DNA of 64,000 nt from Agapetus fuscipes. Lineage: Eukaryota > Arthropoda > Insecta > Trichoptera > Glossosomatidae. Shown here one piece after another: positions 50,505 to 61,200 of the stretch. The notes under the pieces were generated by a model that was not told where the DNA came from, did not search any database, and saw nothing but the letters and a program-made list of their open reading frames with translations. Position numbers and translations under genes: made by a program. Where the stretch lies: positions 11,718,001 through 11,782,000 of the forward strand of contig OX637339.1 of assembly GCA_951799405.1 (NCBI GenBank), read 5' to 3'. The stretch's first letter is position 1. Each line of letters starts with the position of its first letter.

Positions 50505-50905
50505 AATCTATATTCTAAGCTGCAAAGATGTGTAAACATTTAAGGCTCATATTAAATGCATGCCCACAGACAGGCGCATGTAGGTTCGCGCCTACACATT
50601 CTGCATGTGTGCATACAAATAAACAAAACCTCACATGAACATAAACCTTGCAACTCCTGCCGCCTGTACCTGAAACCGGCAAAAGTGAACCAATTTTTAC
50701 AGCACTTTACAGCAGCCTCATACCAACCTATCAGTCAAGGAGCGATAATAATCATAATAAATCGATGTTTGCAACTTAATCTAATCTAATCTAATCTAAG
50801 CTGCAAAGATATATACGAGTATCATTCAAGATTTACACTAAATGCATTCCCACAAGCAGACATATATAATTTCGCGCTAACACATGCCGCATTTTTAAAC
50901 TAAGA
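50505..50905 (-). repeat. Repeat C, one full and one partial copy (-) in tandem, joined by (AATCT)n
   Basis: The full copy 50505-50745 runs from 'tctatattctaagctgcaaa' to 'ccaacctatcagtcaaggag'. The second begins at 50777 with 'aatctaatctaatctaatct' aagctgcaaagatata and stops at 'cacatgccgcattttt'. The (AATCT)n is the tail microsatellite of the family. Confidence 0.75.
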
Positions 50906-51609
50906 TTAAATTTATTCAATTATTTTATTTACAATGGGCAATAACCTGTGACGTAATCCCGCCGAGGGAAATTTTGTATGTGCCGGCTCCATCAAATTGA
51001 GTAACTGTTTCGTTTGTTGCTTTTGAGTAAAATTTGAGAAATTTCAAGATCGTATCCGCGGGATTTTCTCATCAGCTATAATTGCACAATAAAGCATCAT
51101 TCACAATCTGCGTAATTGTTGAATTCACTTCATCACCGACTCACTTACTTTCTTGTGAATAAACCTCTAATTTAAGACGAGTGCACAGTGGGTTATATAC
51201 ATACAAATTCAAGCAATGAGTGGAAGATCATTTTAATGTGTTTTGTAATGTGTCATTGTAATGTGTTCTTGTGTCTACTGTTGCTTTTAATCCTGTTTTT
51301 TAACGCTGTTGGTCTTCCTAATAAATAATAATAAAAAATAATAAAATAAATGTATTTCTCATGAATTTTGGAAGCAAAAAGGTAAATTTTAAACTGGAGT
51401 TACGGTCGTTTAACATATTTACAAATGTCTAGTTACACTTTTCAAATATTTGACGAATCTTTGTGGGAAAACTAACATTATATACATGCAATGTTATTCG
51501 CACGCTAATCCCAGGCTTATCCGCTGCCTAAAGTAAAAATCCCATTAAAAAAATGCTAATCCATGGATTAGCCATGGATCACCTATAGTTGTAAATAACA
51601 TTGATAATA
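50906..51609. other. Intergenic stretch, nothing recognised
   Basis: AT-rich, no supported feature. The part 50940-51130 is less AT-rich, but no coding frame of note was found. Confidence 0.4.
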
Positions 51610-51957
51610 TATTATCTACATTGCGAAGATACGTATATTTACATTCCCGATTCATAAATAATTTAAGTTAACACTTCCACACGCTGCATGTGTGCAAACA
51701 ATATAAAAAAACACAAATCTCAAATGGACATTAACCCTGCAATTCTTGTCGGCCTTTTCTGACACAGGGGCTACCTTTGCAAAGTGAACCATTTTTTACA
51801 GTTGGTGTACATTGGTCAGCCTCATTCCAACCCATAAGTCGAGGAAAAAAATAGGTTTAACGTGGAATTACTATGTGTAAACGCAAACTTACACGTACCG
51901 ACCTGTGGGTGTGCATGAAATATAAGCCATAAATTCAGTATATATTTATAACTTAGA
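51610..51957. repeat. Repeat C: full copy (-) followed by a tail fragment (+)
   Basis: 51610-51845 (-): 'cacacgctgcatgtgtgcaa' ... 'ccaacccataagtcgaggaa'. 51875-51957 (+): 'gtgtaaacgcaaacttacac' ... 'tataacttagata'. Confidence 0.7.
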
Positions 51958-51959
51958 TA

Positions 51960-52490
51960 CCAAAGAAAATGAAAATAGCGGTACACGATTGTATTTTGTT
52001 GCCGACCCTGATGTATGGAAGCGAGTCATGGACGGTGAATGAAAGAGAAGTAAATAAGGTATGCACCGTAGAAATGGCTCATTTGAGAAGTATGACAGGA
52101 AAAACACTGAAAGATAGAGTGAGAAACGAATGGGTTCTGAATGAATGCGGAGTAAAAGAAAGCGTGAAAGTGATAGTTCAAAGAAGTGTGATGCGATGGT
52201 TTGGACATATTGAAAGGATGAATGAAGACCGACTGACAAAAAGAGTGTATAAAGGGAATGTAATAGGTAAGCGTGGAAGGGGAAGACCTAGGAAACAATG
52301 GATTGATCAGATAAATGAGATTGCGAATGAATGGAATTTACAGAGTGGAAACATGAGAAGAGCATGCATGAAAAGAGTGATGAAATTAGATGAGATGAAA
52401 GAAGTATGCAAGGACAGAGTCAAGTGGAGGCACTTGTGTGGAGGTACCGGCCACCCCTAGAGGAATGGCGGCAGGATACAAGACAAGACA
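51960..52490 (+). mobile_element. 5'-truncated LINE, well preserved
   Basis: 163 codons stay open (51969-52460). KIAVHDCILLPTLMYGSESW, TVNEREVNK, then LRSMTGKTLKDRVRNEWVLN ... RWFGHIERMNEDRLTKRVYK GNVIGKRGRGRPRKQWIDQI. This is the common end of LINE proteins after the reverse transcriptase: Y.SE.W......, R....RD.RN...., GH..R....RL......G...GKRGRGRPRK.W.D. The clade is uncertain. The 3' end is 'ggcggcaggatacaagacaa' gacaataa. The frame ends CGGTGHP, as in the copy at 63132. Confidence 0.85.
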
Positions 52491-53083
52491 ATAAAAGATT
52501 ATATACGTATACGATTACATACAAATACAAGCAGTGTGAACTCACCTTAAAGACTTCATACAGTATTTACTTATTTATATAAACTCATACGTAATATGAG
52601 TAAGATGTTTTAAAATATACATAATTAACTCACATACGAGTAAAATAGCACTACTAACCGAGCGTTTTACTTTCCATACATTTCTGATAAAACGCCATAC
52701 ATAAAGTTTTATACTTGGCGTAAGTATAGAGTTTACTCTATATATTATATTAAATCTTAAGATTACAGTATCTCGAATATAAAGCATTGCTAAAACTCCC
52801 CTCGATTGCGTAAATCTAAAAATTGAATGAACACTTAATCGCTCACTGGGATTGCTGTAGTGTTTTCCATACATTTTCAGTTTACGCCATCGAGGTGAGT
52901 TCTCGCAATGTTTCATACTCGGGATACGGGTAACGGACGTTGTTAATATATATTACGATCCGAAAATTTAACAAATTCATGGGAAAGTTGGTGTAAGCCA
53001 GGAAGGTTTTCCCAGTCATCGTAAGAATTATGTAAAATATATAATGAGTAAAGGGAGAACTGACCGATTATAATGCAAATAAT
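52491..53083. other. AT-rich stretch holding MITE G copy 4
   Basis: Apart from the MITE at 52768-52927 nothing is recognised. Confidence 0.4.
52768..52927. mobile_element. MITE family G, copy 4
   Basis: 160 bp. Left GTATCTCGAATATAAAGCAT, right in reverse complement GTATCCCGAGTATGAAACAT, with inner arms 'aactcccctcgattgcgtaa' against 'tttacgccatcgaggtgagt'. The best-preserved copy. Confidence 0.85.
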
Positions 53084-53504
53084 CTACACATATAGTGTAA
53101 CTTCTTGCCTGCGTTATCCCCGAAGGGGTCGCATGTGGCGATTCGGGACCTATTTATTTTTACAGGTAAGGGGGCCAGCCTCACACCAACCACTTTCAGT
53201 GAAGTGGGGGACCGATTGAAAAACGTGAAGTGTTCAAGAAAGCTCTTGACCCGTTTTCGGTAACTACTTATTTTATTAGATAAGGGGACCAGCCTTACGC
53301 TAAACAAAATAGTTGAGGTGGGGGTTTCCCAATTCCTTAGGGAACTGGTTCTATTTTTTTTTGTGAAGGCTGGGTAAAACATGCCGGCATTTTATTTTGG
53401 GCTTGCAATAAACACCGAAGCCGGAAATCATTTCTGATACCCTTGGTGGGATCGAACCCTAGCCATTTGGCATGCTTTCCACCAACTGAGCTATCGACAG
53501 GACC
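53084..53504 (-). mobile_element. SINE D (-) with an internal partial duplication
   Basis: From the tail 'tatagtgtaacttcttgcct' to the head 'ccaactgagctatcgacagg' acc. The central part 'ggggccagcctcacaccaac' cactttcagtgaagtgggg occurs again as 'ggggaccagccttacgctaa' ... 'gttgaggtgggggtttccca'. About 80 unrelated bases (53213-53293) lie between, so two SINE D copies may be fused. Confidence 0.8.
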
Positions 53505-53552
53505 TGTTCTATGTAGGTATATAAATAAGATTTGATAAACTTTTAAAGAAAA

Positions 53553-53826
53553 CCTTATGCGTTATTTGATGAGAGCTCTTTTTGAGTGAATCACACCCCA
53601 AGAGCTCTCTGCGAGATTGGTAATCGCTACATAATCTATCACCAATTTGTCAAACAAGAAAAAGTTGCTGTAAGTCTGGATATATCATTTTCGGACCTGT
53701 CTTTTATAAAGGCATATAAATTTTTCAATCCAGTGAAGAGCATATTAATCGAAAAATTAATAATATTTTCGAACCCACAACCTTCCTTTTGTGAGTCCGA
53801 AGTGTTAACCACTACACTACGGATCG
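53553..53826 (-). mobile_element. SINE A, copy (-)
   Basis: LINE-like tail end 'gaatcacaccccaagagctc' tctgcgagattggtaatcgc ... 'aaatttttcaatccagtgaa' gagcat ... 'cgaacccacaaccttccttt' tgtgagtccgaagtgttaacc ... 'ctacggatcgga'. Confidence 0.8.
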
Positions 53827-53995
53827 GACATGTGAGATTATATAATTTTACAAAATCATCTCCATTTTTTTCACCGTAATATTAAAGTTTTGGAAAAATA
53901 ATTTATTTATTTATTCTGTTTTTATTGAAGCGCATCGTAACACTATTATTTAATAACTTTTTAAAATTAAATCATCAAAATTAAATATCTGCAAT

Positions 53996-54345
53996 ATATA
54001 ATCTGAGTTGCAAAGATACGTCAACATTTTGTCTTCGTTTTCCATGTATGTAAATATACCTACTCATGTAAAACTCATGTAAGTTTGCACTTTACACAAA
54101 CTGCATACGTACTTTGACAGATAAACTATCAAACATATAAGTTACAAAGCTAATACATTAACATTTCAGAGTCATATTTAGTGCACGGCCAAAATCATTT
54201 ACATGTAACTTCACGCTTATACAAGCTGCATGCTTACACTGGCGGAATAAAACCCTAAAATTGTTCCTGCCAGTCGACTTTTTTCAATTCATTTTTGTGA
54301 AGCAAGGAAATTCTACAATATGTGTGGTCATCCTCATACCAATCC
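53996..54345 (-). repeat. Repeat C, overlapping partial copies (-)
   Basis: 'tataatctgagttgcaaaga' ... 'gtaagtttgcactttacaca' aactgcat; then 'cacggccaaaatcatttaca' ... 'acaagctgcatgcttacact' ... 'catcctcataccaatccata' agttaagg. Confidence 0.6.
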
Positions 54346-54909
54346 ATAAGTTAAGGAAAATACTCTTGTTGTTTTTTTTTCAATATCGGAGGCGTTGGCA
54401 AAAGTGAACCATTTTTTTTACAGAATTCTGCATCATCTGCCTATGCGTACAGGTTCAAAAAAAATATTTATTGCTAAAAAAAATAAAAATGAAAAAAACA
54501 TTTACCTCTTTTGATGTGATGTATGCAACTTTTAATAAATATTTGAAGATTCACGTAAAAAATAAATGGTAGGTTTAAAAAATCACACTTAGTATTGCTG
54601 CTCTTTTACAGTACAATAGTTAGCTAATTACGGAAAAAGCATCTGTCAAAATTTGGAACGAAATTTGAAAAGTTGTGTTTTTTTTTAAATTTCTTAATGG
54701 CTGTTCGATTGTTGTTTTTTTTTTTGGTAGGTTTTATTTGAGATGCGTTGTCTGTGACAGCTCGTGAGCGACTAATTCACTTTCTTCGGTCAGGTTTGGT
54801 TATATGAGCGTTTGTACGGAGGCGCACAAAGTTGCCGTTGAGGAAAGCAGAGGAAGTGATTCCGGTTTTTGGTGGATGTAGTCGGAAGTGAGGTGGCTGG
54901 AACAGGCAA
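54346..54909. other. Stretch without recognised features
   Basis: AT-rich up to 54730, then more balanced from about 54760, ahead of a candidate small coding start at 54910. Confidence 0.35.
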
Positions 54910-55023
54910 TGGACACTCAAGACAAATGCTCTCTTGAAAATGGATTCAGCGAAAATTTAAATTCTGATTTTTTTCGGGGGGCAAACGTCTTGCCTACACA
55001 TGAATATGGTACTTCGTCCTTAG
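54910..55023 (+). other. Candidate first coding exon cut by a hAT MITE (tentative)
   Basis: From ATG 54910 the frame reads MDTQDKCSLENGFSENLNSD, then FFRGANVLPTHEYGTSS, and runs into the MITE at 55024. The local base mix is less AT-rich than the surroundings and the reading looks protein-like, but there is no homologue I recognise and no clear donor. Without the MITE the frame would continue only about 30 codons. It may be chance. Confidence 0.2.
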
Positions 55024-55385
55024 CAGGCCCGGATTAAATCCTCTGGGGGCTCTGGTGCGGGGAAAAGCTCGAGACCCGCCCTGAAAATTACTCTCACTGC
55101 CCCCCTATTTCTCCACGACGCCAAAGATGCATATCTTTTTTTTGAAAACCAAAATATGTTGAAATGCTTCCATGCAGCATTGCTTTGATCCCTAAATATA
55201 TTTTCGTTGTAATGCATTTAAACAAATTTTTATTAAGTCTGTAATCGGGGACCACTTGGTCGTAAATACCAAGAAAGACCTGGTTCTGAAAAAAAATAAA
55301 CGAGATTTTTCGGTCCTTTGGGGGCCCCGGTCTTTAGGAGCTCTGGTTCGGTCGTACCGCTCGAACCACACTTTATCTGGGCCTG
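55024..55385. mobile_element. hAT-type MITE family H, copy 2 (362 bp)
   Basis: Ends CAGGCCCGGATTAAAT and, in reverse complement, CAGGCCCAGATAAAGT. The perfect 8-bp duplication GTCCTTAG lies at 55016-55023 and 55386-55393. 'ctctggggg' lies near the left end and 'cggtcgtaccgctcgaacca' near the right, opposite in orientation to copy 1 at 35579. Confidence 0.93.
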
Positions 55386-55425
55386 GTCCTTAGCCATCAA
55401 TAATAATATTATATTTGTTTCATTT

Positions 55426-55571
55426 GGATGGATGCAACGGATGCAGTGGATGGATGCATAAATGGATGCAGGGGATAGATGCAGTAGATGAATGCAGAGG
55501 ATGGATGATACCTATGGATGCAAAAATGGATACAGTGGATGGATGCAATAGATGCAAAAATGGATGCATTG
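55426..55571 (+). repeat. GGATGCA-type minisatellite (unit about 10-14 bp)
   Basis: Units such as ggatgcagtggat, ggatgcataaat, ggatgcaggggata and gatgcagtagatgaatgcag run for about 145 bp. A small related piece (atggatgtaggggatggatg caaaaat) occurs near 57908. Confidence 0.85.
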
Positions 55572-55589
55572 GAAACATTTATTTATTTA

Positions 55590-55800
55590 TATTTTGTATT
55601 TTGTATTGTTTGTGTATTAACACTGTGAAAATTCATTTTGTTTCAATTTATAATTTTTGGATGAAATTTTTCAAGCAAAACACTGTTTATTTTCACTATA
55701 GACTTTATTTAAAAGATTAAAATCTTTAAAACAAAATTACTAACGTTTTCGACCTAGAAGGTCATCATCAGGTATTTATTTGTAAAGACATCAACAGAAC
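55590..55800. repeat. Dispersed repeat F (second copy near 62935-63060)
   Basis: 'gtgaaaattcattttgtttc' ... 'tttattttcactatagactt' ... 'gttttcgacctagaaggtca' tcatcaggt resembles 62940-63050 (gtgaaaattcattttttt ... ttttattttcacaataat ... cactttcgatcttcaatact caggtcat). Confidence 0.5.
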
Positions 55801-55917
55801 ACTAAAAATAATTTATACAAGGCAACACATGATACAAAAACATAAAATCTCCAATGCTCCAATGATAGATGTCTATCACATATAGTTACAAAATTTTTGG
55901 CACTGTGCACAATAATT

Positions 55918-56500
55918 TTATACTTTATTACTTTTAAATGTAGAATGCACACTCGCACTAAGTAGATAGATACCTCTAGGTACTGTAGAGTTCCCCTCCC
56001 TGGCGAAATAAAAATGGGGAGAAGACCGGATACTGTATTCTGGAAAATGTATTATATTTATGGTACAGGCGAGCCAAAGGCCGTGCTCCTGCCTCCATAA
56101 CATTTAAATGATGAGGTCTCCATAGTTCTCCAAATGGTGAGATCTTCCCTCTCGGAGAGATTGTTGAAGACCTTAGTCCTTGGTCCATGATGAAGGTGAA
56201 GGTAGATCAGAGATCTAGGAACGCTGGTACTGCTCGTACTGGAACTGATAATGCTGGTGCTGGTAATCCCTCGTTGATGGGGAATATTCCTCGCTGCCTC
56301 CTCGAAGATCGTCGTTTTAGTTTTGGCCATTTGTGTGATCGTCTAGCTAAGGTTAGGACTCCTCGTCGTGTGGAAGATAATGAAACGGAACGTTGTGTAA
56401 ATTTTTTGTTTTACCGTTTCAAAATCTACTTTAGTGGCAAACCCAAATTCGTTATCGTTTGGTGTGGAACATACGCATTTTCTAACTAAATTGTAAATTC
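55918..56500. other. Unassigned stretch with open frames on both strands
   Basis: The minus strand is open for 90 codons from 56330 (MAKTKTTIFEEAARNIPHQR ...). The plus strand 56187-56489 is also open. The composition is less AT-rich than the surroundings. Neither frame resembles a family I know; it could be an exon or a transposon relic. Confidence 0.25.
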
Positions 56501-57903
56501 AAAATTATAATTAAAAAAGCTTACGAGATTTAAGATACGTGTAATGCAAAATGACTATATGATGTTAAAACCGATTTTAAAACAAGTGACTTTCATTTTT
56601 AATGGGATTTTGTTTTCTGTGAAATTACTAGAACCCGCCCTGGCAAGGTCACGGCGTATGGAAAAAAAACGGGCGCTCAACATATTCAAAGGCGTATACA
56701 AAATGGGGAACAAGGAAAAAGGGGGGACGCAAATCGCGAAAAGTTACTTGATGTGTTAATTTTGTTAGTCTTTTTATTTGACAGATTACATAAATTTACA
56801 AAATAACATTATAATAACAATATGAATAAATTACATTGCGCCTAAATGTATTACGTATAATATATTTATAATAATATGCAAAACCTACCTCCACCCACCC
56901 CATAATTATTTTAATTAATGACCCACCTCTAATTAGAAAATCTGCCTGCTAGCTCCAATGGAGAAGTCGGGGACTTGCGACCCCGAAGTGAGATTAACCG
57001 ATCGGTTTACAAGCTTGACGCTCTCTCTCTTCTACCAAAGAAACGTCACAGGACTTTAGCACGCTAATTTTTGGCAAAAGGAAAGGAAGTCTTGTCACCA
57101 GCTTCGACTAAGTGTTACCCCACTGGGTCGGATATTTCAGCATTCCCGTTACCAAAACTTAACGCGCGCCTACTCCATACTCTATTCCAAGCTGCTTTTG
57201 TTAGAGAAGACAGCTTCTAATTTACCCCATCATTCTACCAAAATTCGCAATACCATGGCACCGTCTGATACTCAGCAAGTCCGGCCAAGTAGACCCGAGA
57301 CAGATGCCAAAATAAAGAAAACCTGGCAAAACAATATTTGTGGAAATATCTACTCCATAACCTGTTCCTGGTACACCTCAATATCGGGAAAACCCGATAT
57401 GGGTGGAAGACCCGAAGCACAGACTACGAAAGACCTTTCCACATCCCCATAAATAATGCCTTAACCAATCGAAATTCGAATGGTAGAAAAATAATTGTGC
57501 AAACCGCTTTACTCACGGACAGGAACACGCCACTGGTTTTAAGTTTGTATTAATTGTCGCGACATTAGTTATTTTTAGTGCAATCAGCCTAATTATTTTC
57601 TCCCGGCAGCATCTCAGGTCCATTCTCAGCTCCATCCTCACACAAACACCCACAAATCAAATATTAAACAGCAATTTTCAGATTTTATCTAGAAGAGACG
57701 CGTCACCCCCAGGAAACAGATCGAAACTGAATACAACTCAGCAATGGAGTTGTCAAAGGACAGCTCAAGGTTTTTTTATGAGGGTACCTTTTTTTGTTCC
57801 AAGTTTTTAAGTGCCATAGAAAGATATATTATCCTTTGTATAGAATTACGGATGTATAAACGAATATAGATGGAGTCAGATCTTTACAGTACTCAAACAT
57901 ATA
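56501..57903. other. Unassigned stretch, less AT-rich at 56930-57560
   Basis: Open pieces such as 57255-57452 (+, MAPSDTQQVRPSRPETDAKI ...) are short and unrecognised. No terminal repeats or splice pattern could be fitted. Confidence 0.25.
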
Positions 57904-58337
57904 TGAAATGGATGTAGGGGATGGATGCAAAAATAAAGTAGTAGATGGAACAATAGACAACCTACATCTGAGTCGTCTATTTTCAAATTCCGCTATCTCC
58001 ACACTCAACCGATTTTGAGAAATCGACATTTTTAATCCAGGTGATGAAGGAATTGGAAACTTACCGTTGACATACATGTTGTTTTTAATACATAGAAGTT
58101 AGTTAATTAGTATCTACATAGAAAAGATAACAAAAAATACACCTGCTATTAGGGTGCTTATCTATAATAATCTAAGTTGCAAGGATTTATTCATTCAATA
58201 ATTTATTTCTATAGATTAATACAATACAATTCTGTAATAAGTGAAATACATTGAACTATATATTGAACAAACTTTATTTTGGAGGGCTGGAGCCTAAACT
58301 AGGTCTTGCCTGTTCTTATAGGTCTCCAGTCACTCCG

Positions 58338-58382
58338 TGTGCGTGTGTGTGCGTGTGTGTATGTATGTGTGTGAGTGTGTGC
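58338..58382. repeat. (GT)n microsatellite, imperfect
   Basis: gtgtgcgtgtgtgtgcgtgt continuing to gtgtgtgagtgtgtgc. Confidence 0.9.
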
Positions 58383-58968
58383 ACTCATTTTCAACCCACA
58401 ACCTCCAAGAGGGATTCTGTAGCGGCATAATCAAGGTCTTGTAACCAGGATGCCACCTTGCTTTTGCATTCCAATCTCTTGAAAATATATAAAAAATACA
58501 TTTTTCTGCAAAGGTCTAACCCGAAATAATCTAAAAACATTAGACATTTCTTTGACTGTCCAATCACTATTAAGTTCACCCTATTCGCAAATAGTCTGCG
58601 CAAGTCTCAGCATGCCGCTTCCTTCACTCACATTACAGAGTGTACATTTACACGCGAGAGGGAAGAGGACAGCAACATGAACGGAATAAATAATTGTATA
58701 ATACGTCTCGAGTTCACGGTATTGTTGGTGCATCATTATTTCGTGTAGTTTGGTAATGATTTTCATTTCAAAAGTCAAAGTCAAGTTGCGAGATGAACCG
58801 AAAAACTACGAATCATTTTTTGTAATTTTATTTATATATGTACAAGTACATCCCTTATTAGGTTGAGCCCTTATAAGAGGTTGACCAAACAAACAGTTTA
58901 AAAATGTTTTCTCATAGTTAGTCGGGGAAAAGGTAAAATAATATTTCATTGGTAATATTTCATAATAG
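58383..58968. other. Stretch without recognised features
   Basis: Two short minus-strand frames (58603-58391 and 58784-58581) might be transposon relics, but no motif is convincing. Confidence 0.3.
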
Positions 58969-59229
58969 TTCCTTGACTTATAGGTTGGTATGCGTCTGAC
59001 CACCCATGCTGTAAAAATGGTTCACTTTGTCAATGACACCCCTGTTACAGGGAAGGACGGCAAGAGTTGCAGGGTGTATGTCCATTTGAGATTGGTTTTA
59101 TGTTGTAGGCTCACATGAGGCATGTGCAAGCGCGAACTTGTACATGTCTGGTTGTGGGAATGCATGTACTGTGAATCTCCAATGTAACATATCTTTGCAA
59201 CTTAGATTAGATTAGATTAGATTAGATTG
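58969..59229 (+). repeat. Repeat C (+), full copy with (ATTAG)n tail
   Basis: ttccttgacttataggttgg tatgcgtctgacc ... 'cctgttacagggaaggacgg' ... 'tttgcaacttagattagatt' agattagattagatt. This copy shows the family's 3' microsatellite most clearly. SINE D starts right behind it. Confidence 0.85.
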
Positions 59230-59230
59230 G

Positions 59231-59542
59231 TCCGGTCGACAGCTCAGTTGGTAGAGTGATTGCATTCCATGCCGAGCGCTAGGGTTCGAATCTCACCAAG
59301 AGTGCCAGAAATAATTTCCCGTTACGGTATTTATAGCCCAAAATAAAATACTGGCAAGGTTTACTCAGCCTTCACAAGAAATGAGTACCAGCCCCCGCAA
59401 GAGCTGGAAAACCCCCGCTTCAACTAAAGTGTTTAGTGTAAAGCCGGCCTCCTTACCTGTAAAATAAATAGGTTATATTCGCAAAATGCGACCAATTCTG
59501 GCACAACGCGAGTAAGTTACACTATGCGTGTAACTAATCACG
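59231..59542 (+). mobile_element. SINE D, full-length copy
   Basis: tccggtcgacagctcagttg gtagagtg (A box), 'ctagggttcgaatctcacca' (B box), then the usual body with 'gccttcacaagaaatgagta' ccagcccccgcaagagctgg and end 'gttacactatgcgtgtaact'. Confidence 0.88.
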
Positions 59543-60115
59543 TTCGTTATTGGTGCTACGAACTAGTCATATAGACCTTTCACGTTTGCCCGCTGAGAAA
59601 AGTTAAAATTAAAATAAATGCCGAGTAGATTTATGCAGAAATTAACTGGGTTAGTTATTATTCGAAGTCCATTTTTTTTCAGCTTTTTTCAGGATTTCAG
59701 GTTTCTGTTTTGAAACCTTACCATGCGTTGAACATTTTATCTCTCGTTTTGAAATTTTACCACGCGTTGAACTTTTCTAATCCGTAGATATTTTAATAGA
59801 AACTTGGTAAATAAAATCACTTGAGACAAGAGTACTCCCAGCGTTTGTCTGTGTGAGTTAATAATTAAGTCTTTGGAGCAGAGGCGGCTCGTCATTAGAA
59901 ATGTTGGCAGTTCATAATTTCTGCATTTACATTTTTTCTTTTATTTTCCATTTTGCTTGGAATGAAAGTTGCAAGAAATACATACATATTATAAATATTT
60001 TATTTAGGTATACACGAGAACGTACCTACAACCGTTTTGTTGCATATTATAACAATCAATTACAACAAAACAATTACAACAATTAAATGTATTTGAAGCA
60101 AGTTTTTTTTACTAA

Positions 60116-60252
60116 GCCACATATATAGTGTAACTTCTTGCCGCATTTTTCCCGTGACGAGTGTAACTTATTTATTTTTACAGGTAAGGGGGCAGTCCTT
60201 ACGCCAACCACTTCGGTTGACGTGGAGGTTTCCCAGCTCCCGTGGGGGCTGA
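60116..60252 (-). mobile_element. SINE D, partial (-), inside the hAT element
   Basis: 'atatatagtgtaacttcttg' ccgcatttttcccgtgacg ... 'acaggtaagggggcagtcct' tacgccaac ... 'ggaggtttcccagctcccgt'. Confidence 0.75.
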
Positions 60253-60857
60253 CAGTGACGGCCGATGGGTCAGAATATTGGGTGGCAGAAATTTTCAATA
60301 TAATTATGGCCTACACCTCTTCCCCCACTCCCCCCAATGTACCATACACTTCACGCTGACCGGCCTTGAAAATGTTCGCTGAAATGTTAGCACGAATATT
60401 ATAATCGATGACTTACATTGTGTAAAAGAGCTTCCTTTAACGGGGATGATCGCCGTCGGTAAATCCAAATTAATTCACTTCATAACAACACAGCAAAACA
60501 TAGCACTTAAAAACACTTCACATAAAACCTTTTCCTTCACACCAACACCATTTAATAATTAATCTACCTCACAGCTTTTACATGAATATTTGTTTATTTT
60601 ATCTACCTCACAAATGAGTGTTAATTATAAATTTACATAAGAAATTCAATATCGTCACTTAAAATACGAAAATATATTAAAGGGACTAAGGTCTGCCTCC
60701 GGAGAAAAATCCAACTTAACTGAATTTAAATTAAATTAAGATTATGGAGCAGGAGGAGGAAAGATCTGTGACATCATCTTGTACTTACATTCTTAAAAAT
60801 AACAAGAATGTATTGTTCTGCAAGATTAGCAAGTTCAGAGATTTGCAACCTTTGACA

Positions 60858-60897
60858 AAACTAATCATCCATACTTTAAAGTATGGATGATTAGTTT
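60858..60897. repeat. Perfect 40-bp palindrome
   Basis: The left half is AAACTAATCATCCATACTTT; the right half is its exact reverse complement with no spacer (centre between 60877 and 60878). It can form a cruciform. Confidence 0.95.
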
Positions 60898-60934
60898 AAA
60901 AAGATATTTTAAAGTACGTTATAGTGGAGAATAT

Positions 60935-61200
60935 GAGTGATGGTACAAAAGAGTACAATTGGGCGTATAGCTGGGCAAAGAGTTTAGTTGAGCATCTACA
61001 AATAATGGACGATTCACGACTGATAAAAATAGTGCACAAAGATGATCCCCAAGGAAAGCGTGGAAGAGCAAGACTGACAAATTAATAAATTGATTAAATA
61101 AGCAACATTTCAAATTATTGAAATCTGCAGACTGAAAAAAATAAGAGAACTCACGAAGAAAGTAGGGAATGCTGAGAATATAAAAATAAATATGCAATCA
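60935..61200 (+). mobile_element. LINE C-terminal relic
   Basis: Plus-strand pieces read QIMDDSRLIKIVHKDDPQGK RGRARLTN, then stops. The 'DDSRL.K......GKRGR.R' order is the LINE C-terminal region. Highly decayed, inside the hAT element. Confidence 0.5.

Noticed and set aside
58391..58784. Two minus-strand frames as a gene
   Set aside because: Short, overlapping different frames, no splice signals or known motif. At most a transposon relic.
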